This document shows, piece by piece, positions 54,355 to 62,374 of a stretch of DNA of 64,000 bases. The notes under the pieces are model-generated. The model made no database searches, had not been told where the DNA came from, and was given only the letters and a program-made list of their open reading frames with translations. How positions within the stretch are numbered: the stretch's first letter is position 1; each line of letters begins with the position of its first letter. The translations under genes and the position numbers were made by a program. Source of the stretch: Streptomyces sp. NBC_01707 (GTDB taxonomy: Bacteria; Actinomycetota; Actinomycetes; Streptomycetales; Streptomycetaceae); contig NZ_CP109190.1 of assembly GCF_041438805.1 (NCBI RefSeq), positions 1,922,001 to 1,986,000 on the forward strand, read 5' to 3'.

Positions 54355-55863
54355 GTGAGCCGTAAAACGATCCGAAGCTCCCGCATCAAAACCGCAACAC
54401 TGGTTTCGGCGGGCACCCTTGCCGTTGTGCTCAATGTCGTCCCGAGCACCGCGGCGATCGCCGACGCGATCCACAGGTCCGGCACAGAGAGCAGCATGGG
54501 GCTGCCGGGCCCGAACGGCGCCACCAGTGCCGACCGTGACCACGACGGCCGTGACGGCCGCGACGGCGACCGTGGCCCGCAGGGCCCCCGGGGCCAAGGA
54601 GGCCCGCAGGGACCGCGCGGCCAGGTCGGCCCGCAGGGACCCCAGGGTGTGCCGGGCGAGGACGGCGTGGACGGCGTGCAGGGCCCGCAGGGTGTGCCGG
54701 GCGTGGGCACTCAGGGCCCGCAGGGTACTCAGGGCCCCGCCGGTGGCGGTGTCGGTGGCCCGATGGGCCCCCAGGGCCCCCAGGGCTTCCAGGGTGTGCC
54801 GGGCATCAACGGCGTCGACGGCGTGGACGGCGCACAGGGTGCCCAGGGCGCCGACGGTGCCGACGGCGTGGACGGCGCACAGGGTGCCCAGGGCGCTGAC
54901 GGTGCCGACGGCGTGGACGGCGCACAGGGTGCCCAGGGCGCTGACGGTGCCGACGGCGTGGACGGCGTGGACGGCGCACAGGGTGCCCAGGGCGCCGACG
55001 GCGCCGACGGCGTGGACGGCGCACAGGGTGCCCAGGGCGGCCCGGGCGCACAGGGTGTCCCGGGCGTGGACGGCACCGACGGTACCGACGGTGCCGACGG
55101 CGCCCAGGGCCCCCAGGGTGACGCGGGCGCGGACGGTATCGACGGCGTGGACGGCGCCGACGGCGCCCAGGGCCCCCAGGGCAGCACGGGCGCACAGGGC
55201 GCACAGGGCGCCAACGGCCTCAACGGCGCCAACGGTGTCAACGGCGCCAACGGCGCAAATGGCCTCAACGGCGATGACGGCGCGCAGGGCCCCCAGGGCG
55301 AACCGGGCGTTGACGGCGTCGATGGCGTGGACGGCGTCGATGGCCTGGACGGGGCGCCGGGCCCCCAGGGTGGCACGGGCGCAACGGGTGCCCAGGGTGC
55401 AACGGGAGCAACGGGTACTCAGGGTGCAACGGGTGCTCAGGGACCCCTCGGTCCGCAGGGCACCCCGGGCATCCAGGGTGAGCCCGGCGTGGACGGTGTG
55501 GACGGCGCCACGGGCCCACAGGGCGCAACTGGTCCGCAGGGCCCCATCGGCACCACCGGCTCACAGGGCGCCCAGGGCGTGCAGGGTAGCCAGGGCGTCC
55601 AGGGCGCATCGACGCTGGACACCTACGTCGTGACCGGCAACGTCGCGACCGGTCTCCTGAATGTCGAGTCGACGGCGCTGTGCGACCCCGGCGACGTTGC
55701 TGTCGGCGGCGGGTACAACACCGACGCGGTCACCGTCAACGTCACGCAGAACGCACCGGTGTTCACCGGCACCGGCCCTGCCACCGGCTGGCAGACCACC
55801 GCCACCGTCGGCCTCATCACCGACTCGCTCACCTCCTTCGCGATCTGCCACAGCGAGGCATGA
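54355..55863 (+). CDS. Secreted collagen-like protein with acidic GXY tract
   Basis: 502 residues from GTG 54355 (MSRKTIRSSRIKTATL). A signal peptide ends near STAAIA-DA. After an Arg/Asp-rich interrupted tract come 95 uninterrupted Gly-X-Y triplets (about residues 135-419), with many GVD, GAD, GAQ and GAT units and no Lys or Arg. The C-terminal ~83 residues form a beta-rich domain with two cysteines (ALCDPGDVAVGG, FAICHSEA), probably a trimer-forming head. No sortase motif or membrane anchor is seen. Likely a secreted or surface triple-helical fibre. Part of the coding DNA is built from 45-bp tandem repeats. Confidence 0.93.
   Translation: MSRKTIRSSRIKTATLVSAGTLAVVLNVVPSTAAIADAIHRSGTESSMGLPGPNGATSADRDHDGRDGRDGDRGPQGPRGQGGPQGPRGQVGPQGPQGVPGEDGVDGVQGPQGVPGVGTQGPQGTQGPAGGGVGGPMGPQGPQGFQGVPGINGVDGVDGAQGAQGADGADGVDGAQGAQGADGADGVDGAQGAQGADGADGVDGVDGAQGAQGADGADGVDGAQGAQGGPGAQGVPGVDGTDGTDGADGAQGPQGDAGADGIDGVDGADGAQGPQGSTGAQGAQGANGLNGANGVNGANGANGLNGDDGAQGPQGEPGVDGVDGVDGVDGLDGAPGPQGGTGATGAQGATGATGTQGATGAQGPLGPQGTPGIQGEPGVDGVDGATGPQGATGPQGPIGTTGSQGAQGVQGSQGVQGASTLDTYVVTGNVATGLLNVESTALCDPGDVAVGGGYNTDAVTVNVTQNAPVFTGTGPATGWQTTATVGLITDSLTSFAICHSEA
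54820..55008 (+). repeat. 45-bp tandem repeats inside the collagen-like gene
   Basis: Units at 54820, 54865, 54910 and (after an extra 9 bp) 54964, each encoding GVDGAQGAQGADGAD and almost identical in bases; a fifth partial unit starts at 55009. Such repeats invite length change by slippage in whole triplets. Confidence 0.9.
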
Positions 55864-55923
55864 CATGACCCCCATGTGAGCGGTGGTGCGGCCCGGCTGT
55901 CCGCTTCACCTGGGAGTGCGTAA

Positions 55924-55964
55924 CGGTGCCCCGAGGCTTTGCCTCGGGGCACCGTCTGCTTTTT
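55924..55964. terminator. Intrinsic terminator after collagen-like gene
   Basis: CGGTGCCCCGAGGC (55924-55937), TTT loop, exact complement (55941-55954), then TCTGCTTTTT. One of the few hairpins here with a T run. Confidence 0.93.
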
Positions 55965-56184
55965 CGTGCGACGGCTGCACGCGACCGCAGCAACAGCCCC
56001 TGCCCGCCGGCAAGATGCCGGGCCCTGAGCGGCGTGGACGGCGCTCAGGGCCCGGCGAGAGGCCCCACCGCCGCATCCGCACCCAGGACCCGGTCCTGTC
56101 GTTGTGCCGGACCGAGTTGCAGAGCGACAAGTGCATGGCCCGGCCCCTCTGGAGCGCTATCACCCGACCGCGTCGAAGGGCAAA

Positions 56185-56225
56185 GAGGCGCCCGGCGAGA
56201 GCTCTCAGCTCCGGCCGGGCGCCTC
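56185..56225 (-). terminator. Terminator after the glycosyltransferase operon
   Basis: GAGGCGCCCGGC (56185-56196) and its complement (56214-56225), followed on the minus strand by TTTGCCC. It ends the minus-strand operon 20 bp past the stop. Confidence 0.8.
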
Positions 56226-56245
56226 GGACATGTCCTGGGACGGTC

Positions 56246-57520
56246 CTAGACCTTCAGAGGTCCGCCGCATCGTGCGGCGCCTTCCTTCACCGCGATGAGG
56301 TTCGCCACGACGTAGGAGATGTTGTTCCTGGAGTGCCAGTCGGTCGGGTAGTAGGTGACCAGCCGTGAGTTCTGGAACCGGGCCTGGATCTCGGGCACGA
56401 AGGTCCGGTACTGGTTGTCCGTGTAGTACCAGAAGGAGTTCTCGTTGTAGAAGGACACGTGTGTCGGATCCTGGTACGCGCCGCGGCCGTCGGAGCTGGG
56501 GGTCATGGTGAGCAGCATGCCCCCGGGTGCCAGCAGCCGGTAGAGCTCGTTGATCAGCGGCACCTTCGCGGGCACGTGCTCGAGGAAGTCCACCGCCCGC
56601 AGCAGGCCGACGGAGCCGTCCGGCAGGTCGAGCTTCCCGGGCAGGGTCGCGACGATGTCGACGCCCTCTCCCGGGTACTGGTCCACGCCCAGGTAGCCGG
56701 GCGGCTTCCGGTGGGCCGCACCGAGGTCCAGCGCGAACAGCCCGTGGCGCTGGGTCCAGGCCAGGGCGTTGGCCTCGATGTACTTGTCGTACAGGGCGAC
56801 CGTCTCGCGCTGGATGTGAGCGTTGATCTCCGGATCGCGCTGCGTGTTCGCGGGGTGGATCCGCTGCAGGTACAGGCAGCGAGGGATGTGGTGGAAGTCG
56901 CCGGCTTGGAAGAGACGGCACATCAGGTCCTGGTCGTCCAGGACCGTACGGGTGGCGTCGTATCCGCCGACCTTCTCGTAGACATCCTTGCGGAACGCCC
57001 GCACGTGGTTGGGCGCGTACCAGATGTACGAGACGTTGTGCGGCGTCGGAGCCATGGACAGAGCCTGCAGCAGCCGACGGCCGTCGACGCTCACATCCTC
57101 GTACTGCCAGCCGTGCTCCTTGTTGAACCGGCTCTCGTCCCGCCCCCCGTCCTGGGTGATCTGCGCGGTGTTGCTGTACACGAAGACGGCCTCGGGATTG
57201 GCGTCGAACGCCTTGGCGAGCTCCGCCAGACACGCCTTCGCCAGAAGATCGTCGTGGTCGAGTTCCACGAGGATCTCCCCTCGTGCCAGTTCACAGGCCC
57301 TTCGTTTGGCGGCCCCGACGCCGTGGACGTCGTCCGCGATCTCCACACGGACACGCTCGTCGGGGAACTCCGGTCGCCATCGGGCGCCGTTGTTGAGCAG
57401 GACGATCCACTCCCAGTCCGAACAGGTCTGTGCCTGCAAGGTGGTGAGGCACTCATCGAGGAATCGCGGCCTGTGGCTGGGGGTGAAGACGGAGAACCTC
57501 GGTGTCGCAGTCGACGTCAT
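56246..57520 (-). CDS. Fusion: family 2 glycosyltransferase + SAM methyltransferase
   Basis: 424 residues from ATG 57520, overlapping the TPR gene stop (ATGA). Residues 1-~250 are a GT-A glycosyltransferase: FSVFTPSHRPRFLDECLTTL, DWEWIVLLNNGA, metal-binding ILVELDHDDLL, and VRAFRKDVYEKVGGYD with LDDQDLMCRLF. Residues ~260-424 are a class I methyltransferase: FALDLGAAHRKPPGYLGVDQ (motif I), VDFLEHVPAKVPLINELYRL, LAPGGMLLTMTPSSDG. Cytoplasmic, no membrane helices. The facing collagen-like gene is rich in Thr in the Y position, a plausible glycosylation target, but this is inference. Confidence 0.88.
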   Translation of the reverse strand: MTSTATPRFSVFTPSHRPRFLDECLTTLQAQTCSDWEWIVLLNNGARWRPEFPDERVRVEIADDVHGVGAAKRRACELARGEILVELDHDDLLAKACLAELAKAFDANPEAVFVYSNTAQITQDGGRDESRFNKEHGWQYEDVSVDGRRLLQALSMAPTPHNVSYIWYAPNHVRAFRKDVYEKVGGYDATRTVLDDQDLMCRLFQAGDFHHIPRCLYLQRIHPANTQRDPEINAHIQRETVALYDKYIEANALAWTQRHGLFALDLGAAHRKPPGYLGVDQYPGEGVDIVATLPGKLDLPDGSVGLLRAVDFLEHVPAKVPLINELYRLLAPGGMLLTMTPSSDGRGAYQDPTHVSFYNENSFWYYTDNQYRTFVPEIQARFQNSRLVTYYPTDWHSRNNISYVVANLIAVKEGAARCGGPLKV

Positions 57521-58149
57521 TCGGCAGTACCTGCTTGGCTAGTTGACGGTGATGGGCTTGCGGAATCCTGGAATGGTTCCGGTACGAAGGAGAGCAGCTT
57601 GGGGTCGGCCGCAACGGCGCGGCTGAATGCGTCCTGGGCCTCGTCGTCGCGGCCTTTCTTCGCCAGGGCCTCCCCGAGGTGCAGGTAGGCCGTGGAAGCC
57701 TTCGAGTTGTGGGCGACGACACGCTTCAGGAGTTTGATGGAGCGGTCGGGCTCGCTCGACTTGAGCAGTAGCGCCTCGTTGAAAAGGGCGGAGTCGAACG
57801 ACGGATCGATCTTCAACGCCTTGTCATAGGCTTCGCGGGCATCAGCCTTCTTGCCGTCCCGCTGCGCGATGACGCCCAGGTTGTACCAGGCGATTTTGTT
57901 GTGCGGATCCAGGGCCACCACCCGCTTGAAGCTGGTGGCTGCACCGGAGAAATCCTGGTATTGCGACTGCATAAGGCCGGCACTCAGAAGCGTCTGCGCC
58001 TCCGAGACGTCCCGGGCCGCTGGTTTGGCCTCGGATTCCGTGGCGGCCGGCTGGGACAGAACCGCCCAGACTGCTGCCCCGGCGGCAACCACGGCCGCTG
58101 CTGCGATCCCTGTCCACAATCGCCTACGTTTCACTTGGTCACATCTCAT
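57517..58149 (-). CDS. Membrane-anchored TPR protein
   Basis: 210 residues from ATG 58149. A short basic start, one membrane helix (LWTGIAAAAVVAAGAAVWAV, residues ~11-30), then an extracellular-facing domain of about three to four TPRs (AATSFKRVVALDPHNKIAWY, NLGVIAQRDGKKADAREAYD, STAYLHLGEALAKKGRDDEA) and a Ser/Pro tail. It may scaffold assembly or export of the collagen-like protein. First gene of the operon with the glycosyltransferase-methyltransferase. Confidence 0.88.
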   Translation of the reverse strand: MRCDQVKRRRLWTGIAAAAVVAAGAAVWAVLSQPAATESEAKPAARDVSEAQTLLSAGLMQSQYQDFSGAATSFKRVVALDPHNKIAWYNLGVIAQRDGKKADAREAYDKALKIDPSFDSALFNEALLLKSSEPDRSIKLLKRVVAHNSKASTAYLHLGEALAKKGRDDEAQDAFSRAVAADPKLLSFVPEPFQDSASPSPSTSQAGTAE

Positions 58150-59132
58150 GGAGTCGGTGCGGGATGGGATGGAATGGATCCGGCCGATACCGAACGGCTG
58201 ACACGGGCGCCCGAGGGCGGTGCCGGAGAGACCGGATTCCGAACCTCCGCCATTGTCACCAAAGTTACGAGGTGACCGTTATGGCGTCACGATTCGTCAG
58301 GGACTTAGGGCGTACAGACCACCCGAACGTACGCATCCAGCGGCGTCATTCACCTGAAGTCGATGACTCGAATCTCTGGGTGACACCGGATTCTTCAGCA
58401 GGCAGACCGGCAATTCGTCCGCCGACAAGGGCGATCGACATGGTCAAGAGTCTGATGATCTGAATGAGACGGCCTCATTGCCACACCTGGCGGAATGTTC
58501 GCCACACGAGAAGTCGGCCGAATTCCCGGTGAGTTCGCCCGCTCAGGCATCAACATCGGTCCGCTACAAGGCGTGCGCCGCTGCGACATGCGCGCGCGTG
58601 CACCTTGGACATTCCCACGGGGATTCCGGTCGCTGGTGGACCAACCGCCCGGCCGACGCAGCGAGATGCAGAGCGCCGAACGGGATCGACGCCGCACCCC
58701 GTGCCGGTATCAGCATCGGAATGTGTGACAGTAACGGCGGCCCGCGGCGGCGTCGGCCGACACCTGCCTGATCGCGGTGCCCACCGACCCGCTCGACCCC
58801 GCTGTCAGGCACGTCAGGTGACGGGCCGCCCCGGTCCGTAGGCGCGCGCGTTCAGTTCAGGCGTACGTATGAAGCTCCCATGGCCCTGCACTCCAATTCC
58901 GGGCTCCCACAAGACATGTGCTCGAACCCGAACAGGCGACGCTGCGGCGGGACCGCGATGATCAGCGCAGCCGCCGTGGCAGCGTCGCTCGTGCCGGGCA
59001 CCGCGGACCGGTCCACCGCGCGCGGGCGACTGTCACGACACCCGGTGCGTTCACGGCGATGTTCCGCCGCGCTCCGCGCACGGCCCCTCCGCCGTACCTG
59101 ACCGGCGGGGACGCCCACCTGCGGGCAGCGCC
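58150..59132. other. Long gene-poor interval
   Basis: Nearly 1 kb without a supported gene. The left third (58150-58500) has lower GC and may hold the TPR operon promoter. Short frames starting at 58478/58495 and 58880 show no recognisable protein, and codon composition is unlike neighbours. Probably decayed sequence. Confidence 0.5.
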
Positions 59133-60176
59133 TCAGTAGGTCACGACGATACGGCGGGCGGTCCCGTCGACCTGGATGTTCCCGCCGTACGGGATCACCA
59201 GCTGAGGGTCCGTGTGGCCGAGGTCGACATCGAGGACGGCCATCGCGTCGGGGGCGTACTCGCTCAACGCGCGCAGAACCGCCTGCCGTTGCTCCGCACG
59301 GAACCGGTCCCCCTCCTCGGCGCCGAGCGGCTGTGCGAACGACCAGCACTTGGCCCGCCCCATGATCAGCGCGGAGAACTGCTGCAGGAGCCCACGCTCC
59401 CCCATGCTCCGCAGAATCCGGTAGACCTCGTCGGCAGAGGGCATCTCCTCGGACGTCTCCAGGAAGAGCACGCTGCCCGCGTAGTCGCCGACCGGCATGA
59501 TCTCGCGGTCGGCCATGAGCAGCCACGCCAGAATCTCCAGGTTGCCTCCCCAGCCGGGCCCTTCGACGACCCGGTCGGCGTTGTGCCAGATCCAGGCGTC
59601 GGCGGGTCGCATCTCGGGCTCCGCGTCGAAGGTCCGGGGATCCTCCCAGCGGCGGTTGACGTGGTCGGTCTCCTTGGCGGGAGTCAGTTCGTAGGTGCCA
59701 CGGGTGAAGAGGGCCGCTCGCAAGGAGTCAGCGGTCAGCGGGTGCATCGCACCGGGGCGTCCGAGTTCGACCATCACCGACCCGCCGTGATAGCCCACGA
59801 TGCCCAGGTTCCGCAGGAGGGCCAGCAGGTTGGTGTTGTCGCTGTACCCGAAGAACGGCTTGGGATTGGCGCGCAGCAGCTCGCGGTCCAGGTGTGGGAG
59901 GACGGTGATCTGGTCGTCACCACCGATGCTGGCGATCACCGCCTTGATCTCGGGGTCGGCGAACGCCGCGTGGATGTCGGCGGCCCGCTCGGCCGGGGTC
60001 GACCCCATGGTGCGCGTCGTCGGATACTCCACCACCTCGAGCCCGAACTCGTCGCGGAGTCTGCGCAGTCCCAGCTCGTAGGGCAGTGGCAGAATTCCCG
60101 GGAGCCCGGAGGACGGCGAGATGACGGCGATACGGTCGCCGGGGCGGGGCTTGTCCGGATAGCTGGGTGTCGTCAT
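59133..60176 (-). CDS. S66-family LD-carboxypeptidase / MccF-like peptidase
   Basis: 347 residues from ATG 60176. The catalytic Ser lies in KPFFGYSDNTNLLALLRNLG (residues ~108-127), with the nucleophile-fold strand IKAVIASIGGDDQI before it; the Glu is in GGNLEILAWLL and the His in DLGHTDPQLVIPYGG. The family includes murein tetrapeptide LD-carboxypeptidases and MccF, which cleaves microcin C-type peptidyl-nucleotides. LEILAWLL and the tail PYGGNIQVDGTARRIVV fit the MccF-like branch. Role: peptidoglycan recycling or self-immunity; not decidable here. Confidence 0.92.
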   Translation of the reverse strand: MTTPSYPDKPRPGDRIAVISPSSGLPGILPLPYELGLRRLRDEFGLEVVEYPTTRTMGSTPAERAADIHAAFADPEIKAVIASIGGDDQITVLPHLDRELLRANPKPFFGYSDNTNLLALLRNLGIVGYHGGSVMVELGRPGAMHPLTADSLRAALFTRGTYELTPAKETDHVNRRWEDPRTFDAEPEMRPADAWIWHNADRVVEGPGWGGNLEILAWLLMADREIMPVGDYAGSVLFLETSEEMPSADEVYRILRSMGERGLLQQFSALIMGRAKCWSFAQPLGAEEGDRFRAEQRQAVLRALSEYAPDAMAVLDVDLGHTDPQLVIPYGGNIQVDGTARRIVVTY

Positions 60177-60224
60177 CCGGCGAGCCTAGGACGAGCCCGT
60201 TTCCGGTGTCAGCCGGGTTTCGGC

Positions 60225-61007
60225 TCACTCGTCGAACGACCCGTGGCGTCCCGCACCGCCGCCGAACCGGTCCGCACCGGCCTGGGTCTCCCCGGCGGTC
60301 AGCGGAACCAGGCCGTGCCGGTACTCGGCCGCCAGTGCGTCCTGCTCGGACAGTCCGTGCTGTTCGCGGACGGAGAGCCTGTCGTGACGCAGACACAGTT
60401 GGGGGAACGCGGCGATCTCCCGGGCGAGTTGTTCCGCCGCGCGACGTGCTTCACCGGTCGGCACGATCCGGTTGGCGAGTCCGATGTCGTACGCCTCCGT
60501 CGCCGCGACCGGGCGGCCGGTGAGGATCAGGTCCATCGCACGGCTCTCACCGATCAGGCGCGGCAGCCGCACCGTGCCGCCGTCCACCAGGGGCACGCCC
60601 CAGCGGCGGCAGAAGACACCGAAGACCGCGTCCTCCTCGGCGACCCGCAGGTCGCACCAGGCGGCGAGTTCCAGGCCGCCGGCCACCGCGTGGCCGGAGA
60701 CCGCGGCGATGACCGGTTTGCTCAGTCGCATCCGGGTGGGTCCCATGGGCCCGTCGCCCTCGCCGCGGACCTTGTTGCCGCGTTCCGTGCCGATGCCCTT
60801 GAGGTCCGCTCCGGCGCAGAAGGTGCCGCCCTCGCCCCACAGCACGGCGACAGATGCGTCCGGATCTGAGTCGAACTCGCGGAAAGCGTCCGCGAGTTGA
60901 TCGGCGGTCGGCCCGTCGACGGCATTACGGACCTCTGGGCGGCTGAGAATCACCGTGAGGACGGGGCCGTCGCGCTCGATACGTACGGCGGGGTGTCCGG
61001 TCGTCAC
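60225..61007 (-). CDS. Enoyl-CoA hydratase/isomerase (crotonase) family protein
   Basis: 260 residues from GTG 61007, preceded by GGAGG and overlapping the upstream stop (GTGA); a longer GTG at 61019 would include the ribosome site. Crotonase features: VLTVILSRPEVRNAVDGPTA, FCAGADLKGIGTERGNK (oxyanion hole), KPVIAAVSGHAVAGGLELAA, and WGVPLVDGGTVRLPRLIG where the catalytic Glu of classical hydratases is often replaced. It may be a hydratase, isomerase or other crotonase. Coupled to a remnant acyl-CoA ligase. Confidence 0.92.
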   Translation of the reverse strand: MTTGHPAVRIERDGPVLTVILSRPEVRNAVDGPTADQLADAFREFDSDPDASVAVLWGEGGTFCAGADLKGIGTERGNKVRGEGDGPMGPTRMRLSKPVIAAVSGHAVAGGLELAAWCDLRVAEEDAVFGVFCRRWGVPLVDGGTVRLPRLIGESRAMDLILTGRPVAATEAYDIGLANRIVPTGEARRAAEQLAREIAAFPQLCLRHDRLSVREQHGLSEQDALAAEYRHGLVPLTAGETQAGADRFGGGAGRHGSFDE

Positions 61008-61354
61008 TTTCCCTCCCACAGGGGGTCGCGCAGGTCCCGGCGGAGGATCTTTCCGACCGGCGAGTACGGGATGGTCTCGACGAAGTGAACTCTCTTCGGC
61101 GCCTTGTAGCCGGCCAGCCGCGCACGCACATGATCGCGCAGGGCCGCTTCGGGCGCAGCGGCCCCGGGCCGCAGTGTGACGAAGGCGGTGACGGCCTCGA
61201 CCCAGGTCGCGTCGGTGGCACCGACAACGGCGCTCTGCCCGACCGCGGGGTGGCTCGCGAGGGCGTCCCCGACCGCGCGTGGGTAGACGAAATGCACGGC
61301 GGTACGTCCCGCGGGGCGCGCGGCGCCGCGGCGAACCAGGTCTACGGCAAGCAT
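61004..61354 (-). pseudogene. Acyl-CoA ligase with in-frame internal deletion
   Basis: 116 codons from ATG 61354. Residues 1-22 (MLAVDLVRRGAARPAGRTAV) match the N-terminus of AMP-forming acyl-CoA ligases. The next residues jump straight to the C-terminal domain: VYPRAVGDALASHPAVGQSA, VVGATDATWVEAVTAFVTLR, and YSPVGKILRRDLRD with the catalytic Lys. About 380 residues, including the whole AMP-binding P-loop core, are missing without a frameshift. It cannot activate acids. Translation into the crotonase gene appears preserved. Confidence 0.88.
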
Positions 61355-61379
61355 GTGCCGGACGATAGACCCGTCACAT

Positions 61380-61397
61380 ACAGTCCGTCCAGACTGT
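61380..61397. promoter_or_regulatory. TetR operator between ligase remnant and TetR gene
   Basis: ACAGTC-CGTCCA-GACTGT, perfect 6-bp arms, in the 78-bp divergent promoter region. Probably controls both the crotonase operon and the regulator. Confidence 0.7.
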
Positions 61398-61432
61398 TTG
61401 TTGGTTCCCTGTGCTGCCGTACGCTCGCTGCC

Positions 61433-62026
61433 ATGCCCGCTCCACGCCGCACCCAGCAACAACGCCGGGAGGAGACCCGCCAGCGCCTCCTCGATGCCAC
61501 GATCGACTGTCTGGTCGAGCACGGTTTCGCGGGCACCACGACCCAGCGGGTACAGGAGCGGGCGGGCGTCTCCCGCGGCGCGCTGCTGCACCACTTCGCC
61601 TCGAAGGCCGATCTGTTGGCGGCCGCGACCCACCATGTCGCCGAGCTGCGACTCGCGCACATCCGCGCCGAGACGGAAGGCGGCGCACAGAGCCGCGAGA
61701 AGGGGCTCGCCCTGCTGCGCACGGCGATGTCGGGCCCGTACTTCCTCGCGGGCCTGGAACTGTGGCTGGCGGCGCGCACCGACGCCGACCTCAGGGCGGC
61801 GCTGCTTCCGGCCGAGCGGGACGTGGGGGCGGCCCAGCGTGCGGTGATGGCCGACATCTTCGGCGCGGAGACAGCGGCGCGCGAGGACTTCCCCCTGCTC
61901 TGCGAATCACTGCTGGTCCTGCACCGCGGCCTGGCACTCACCGGCGTGCTGCGCGAGGACCCCGCATTCGACGACGAGATGCTGCGGCTGTGGCTGGACC
62001 GCTTTCTGACCGCCCGGACCCGCTGA
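61433..62026 (+). CDS. TetR-family transcriptional regulator
   Basis: 197 residues from ATG 61433. The N-terminal TetR helix-turn-helix is typical (RQRLLDATIDCLVEHGFAGT, then TTQRVQERAGVSRGALLHHF and ASKADLLAAATHHVAEL, residues ~15-65). The C-terminal ligand domain shows FLAGLELWLAARTDADLRAA, as in repressors of acyl-CoA catabolism genes. Divergent from the crotonase/ligase genes, which it likely represses via 61380-61397. Confidence 0.94.
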   Translation: MPAPRRTQQQRREETRQRLLDATIDCLVEHGFAGTTTQRVQERAGVSRGALLHHFASKADLLAAATHHVAELRLAHIRAETEGGAQSREKGLALLRTAMSGPYFLAGLELWLAARTDADLRAALLPAERDVGAAQRAVMADIFGAETAAREDFPLLCESLLVLHRGLALTGVLREDPAFDDEMLRLWLDRFLTARTR

Positions 62027-62113
62027 TCGTTTCGGAGTGAGGGCACCGCGCCGTCCGAGGGCGCGGCCGACGCCACGCGCCCGGCACCGTGCCGGCCACT
62101 CCTGCCGGCGAGG

Positions 62114-62258
62114 ACCCGGACGCGGCCGACGCCTCCCTCCGGGGCACGGCCGGCGAGCTGCTCCTGGCCTTGTACGACCGTGTTCCGGTGGACTCCCCGA
62201 AGCTCGACGCGACCGACGCCTCTTCGACCTGCTCCTGGCCTGGGACCCGGACGAGTAG
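62114..62258 (+). pseudogene. Frameshifted remnant of a maleylpyruvate isomerase/DinB-like protein
   Basis: One frame reads DAADASLRGTAGELLLALYD, continuing RVPVDSPKLD; after a frame change the next reads RRLFDLLLAWDPDE and stops at 62256-62258. Together these are the C-terminus of actinobacterial mycothiol-dependent maleylpyruvate isomerase family (TIGR03083-type) proteins. No N-terminal four-helix part is present. The rest of 62027-62374 shows nothing. Confidence 0.7.
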
Positions 62259-62374
62259 GACATGACCATGCGCCACCTCGTGCGCCCCGAGTGCATGCCT
62301 TCCGCCGACGGCTGCAGCCGCGCGTCGTAGCGTCCGGGCCGCTGATCGCGATCTCCGGGCCTCGCGGCGAGGGC

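Noticed and set aside
54820..55050. CRISPR-like regular repeats
   Set aside because: Repeats are contiguous, have no unique spacers and encode collagen triplets in frame; no cas genes are near.
54729..55376. 215-codon Pro/Ser-rich open frame on the minus strand
   Set aside because: Exact shadow of the GXY repeat of the collagen-like gene; the low-complexity composition keeps the opposite strand open.
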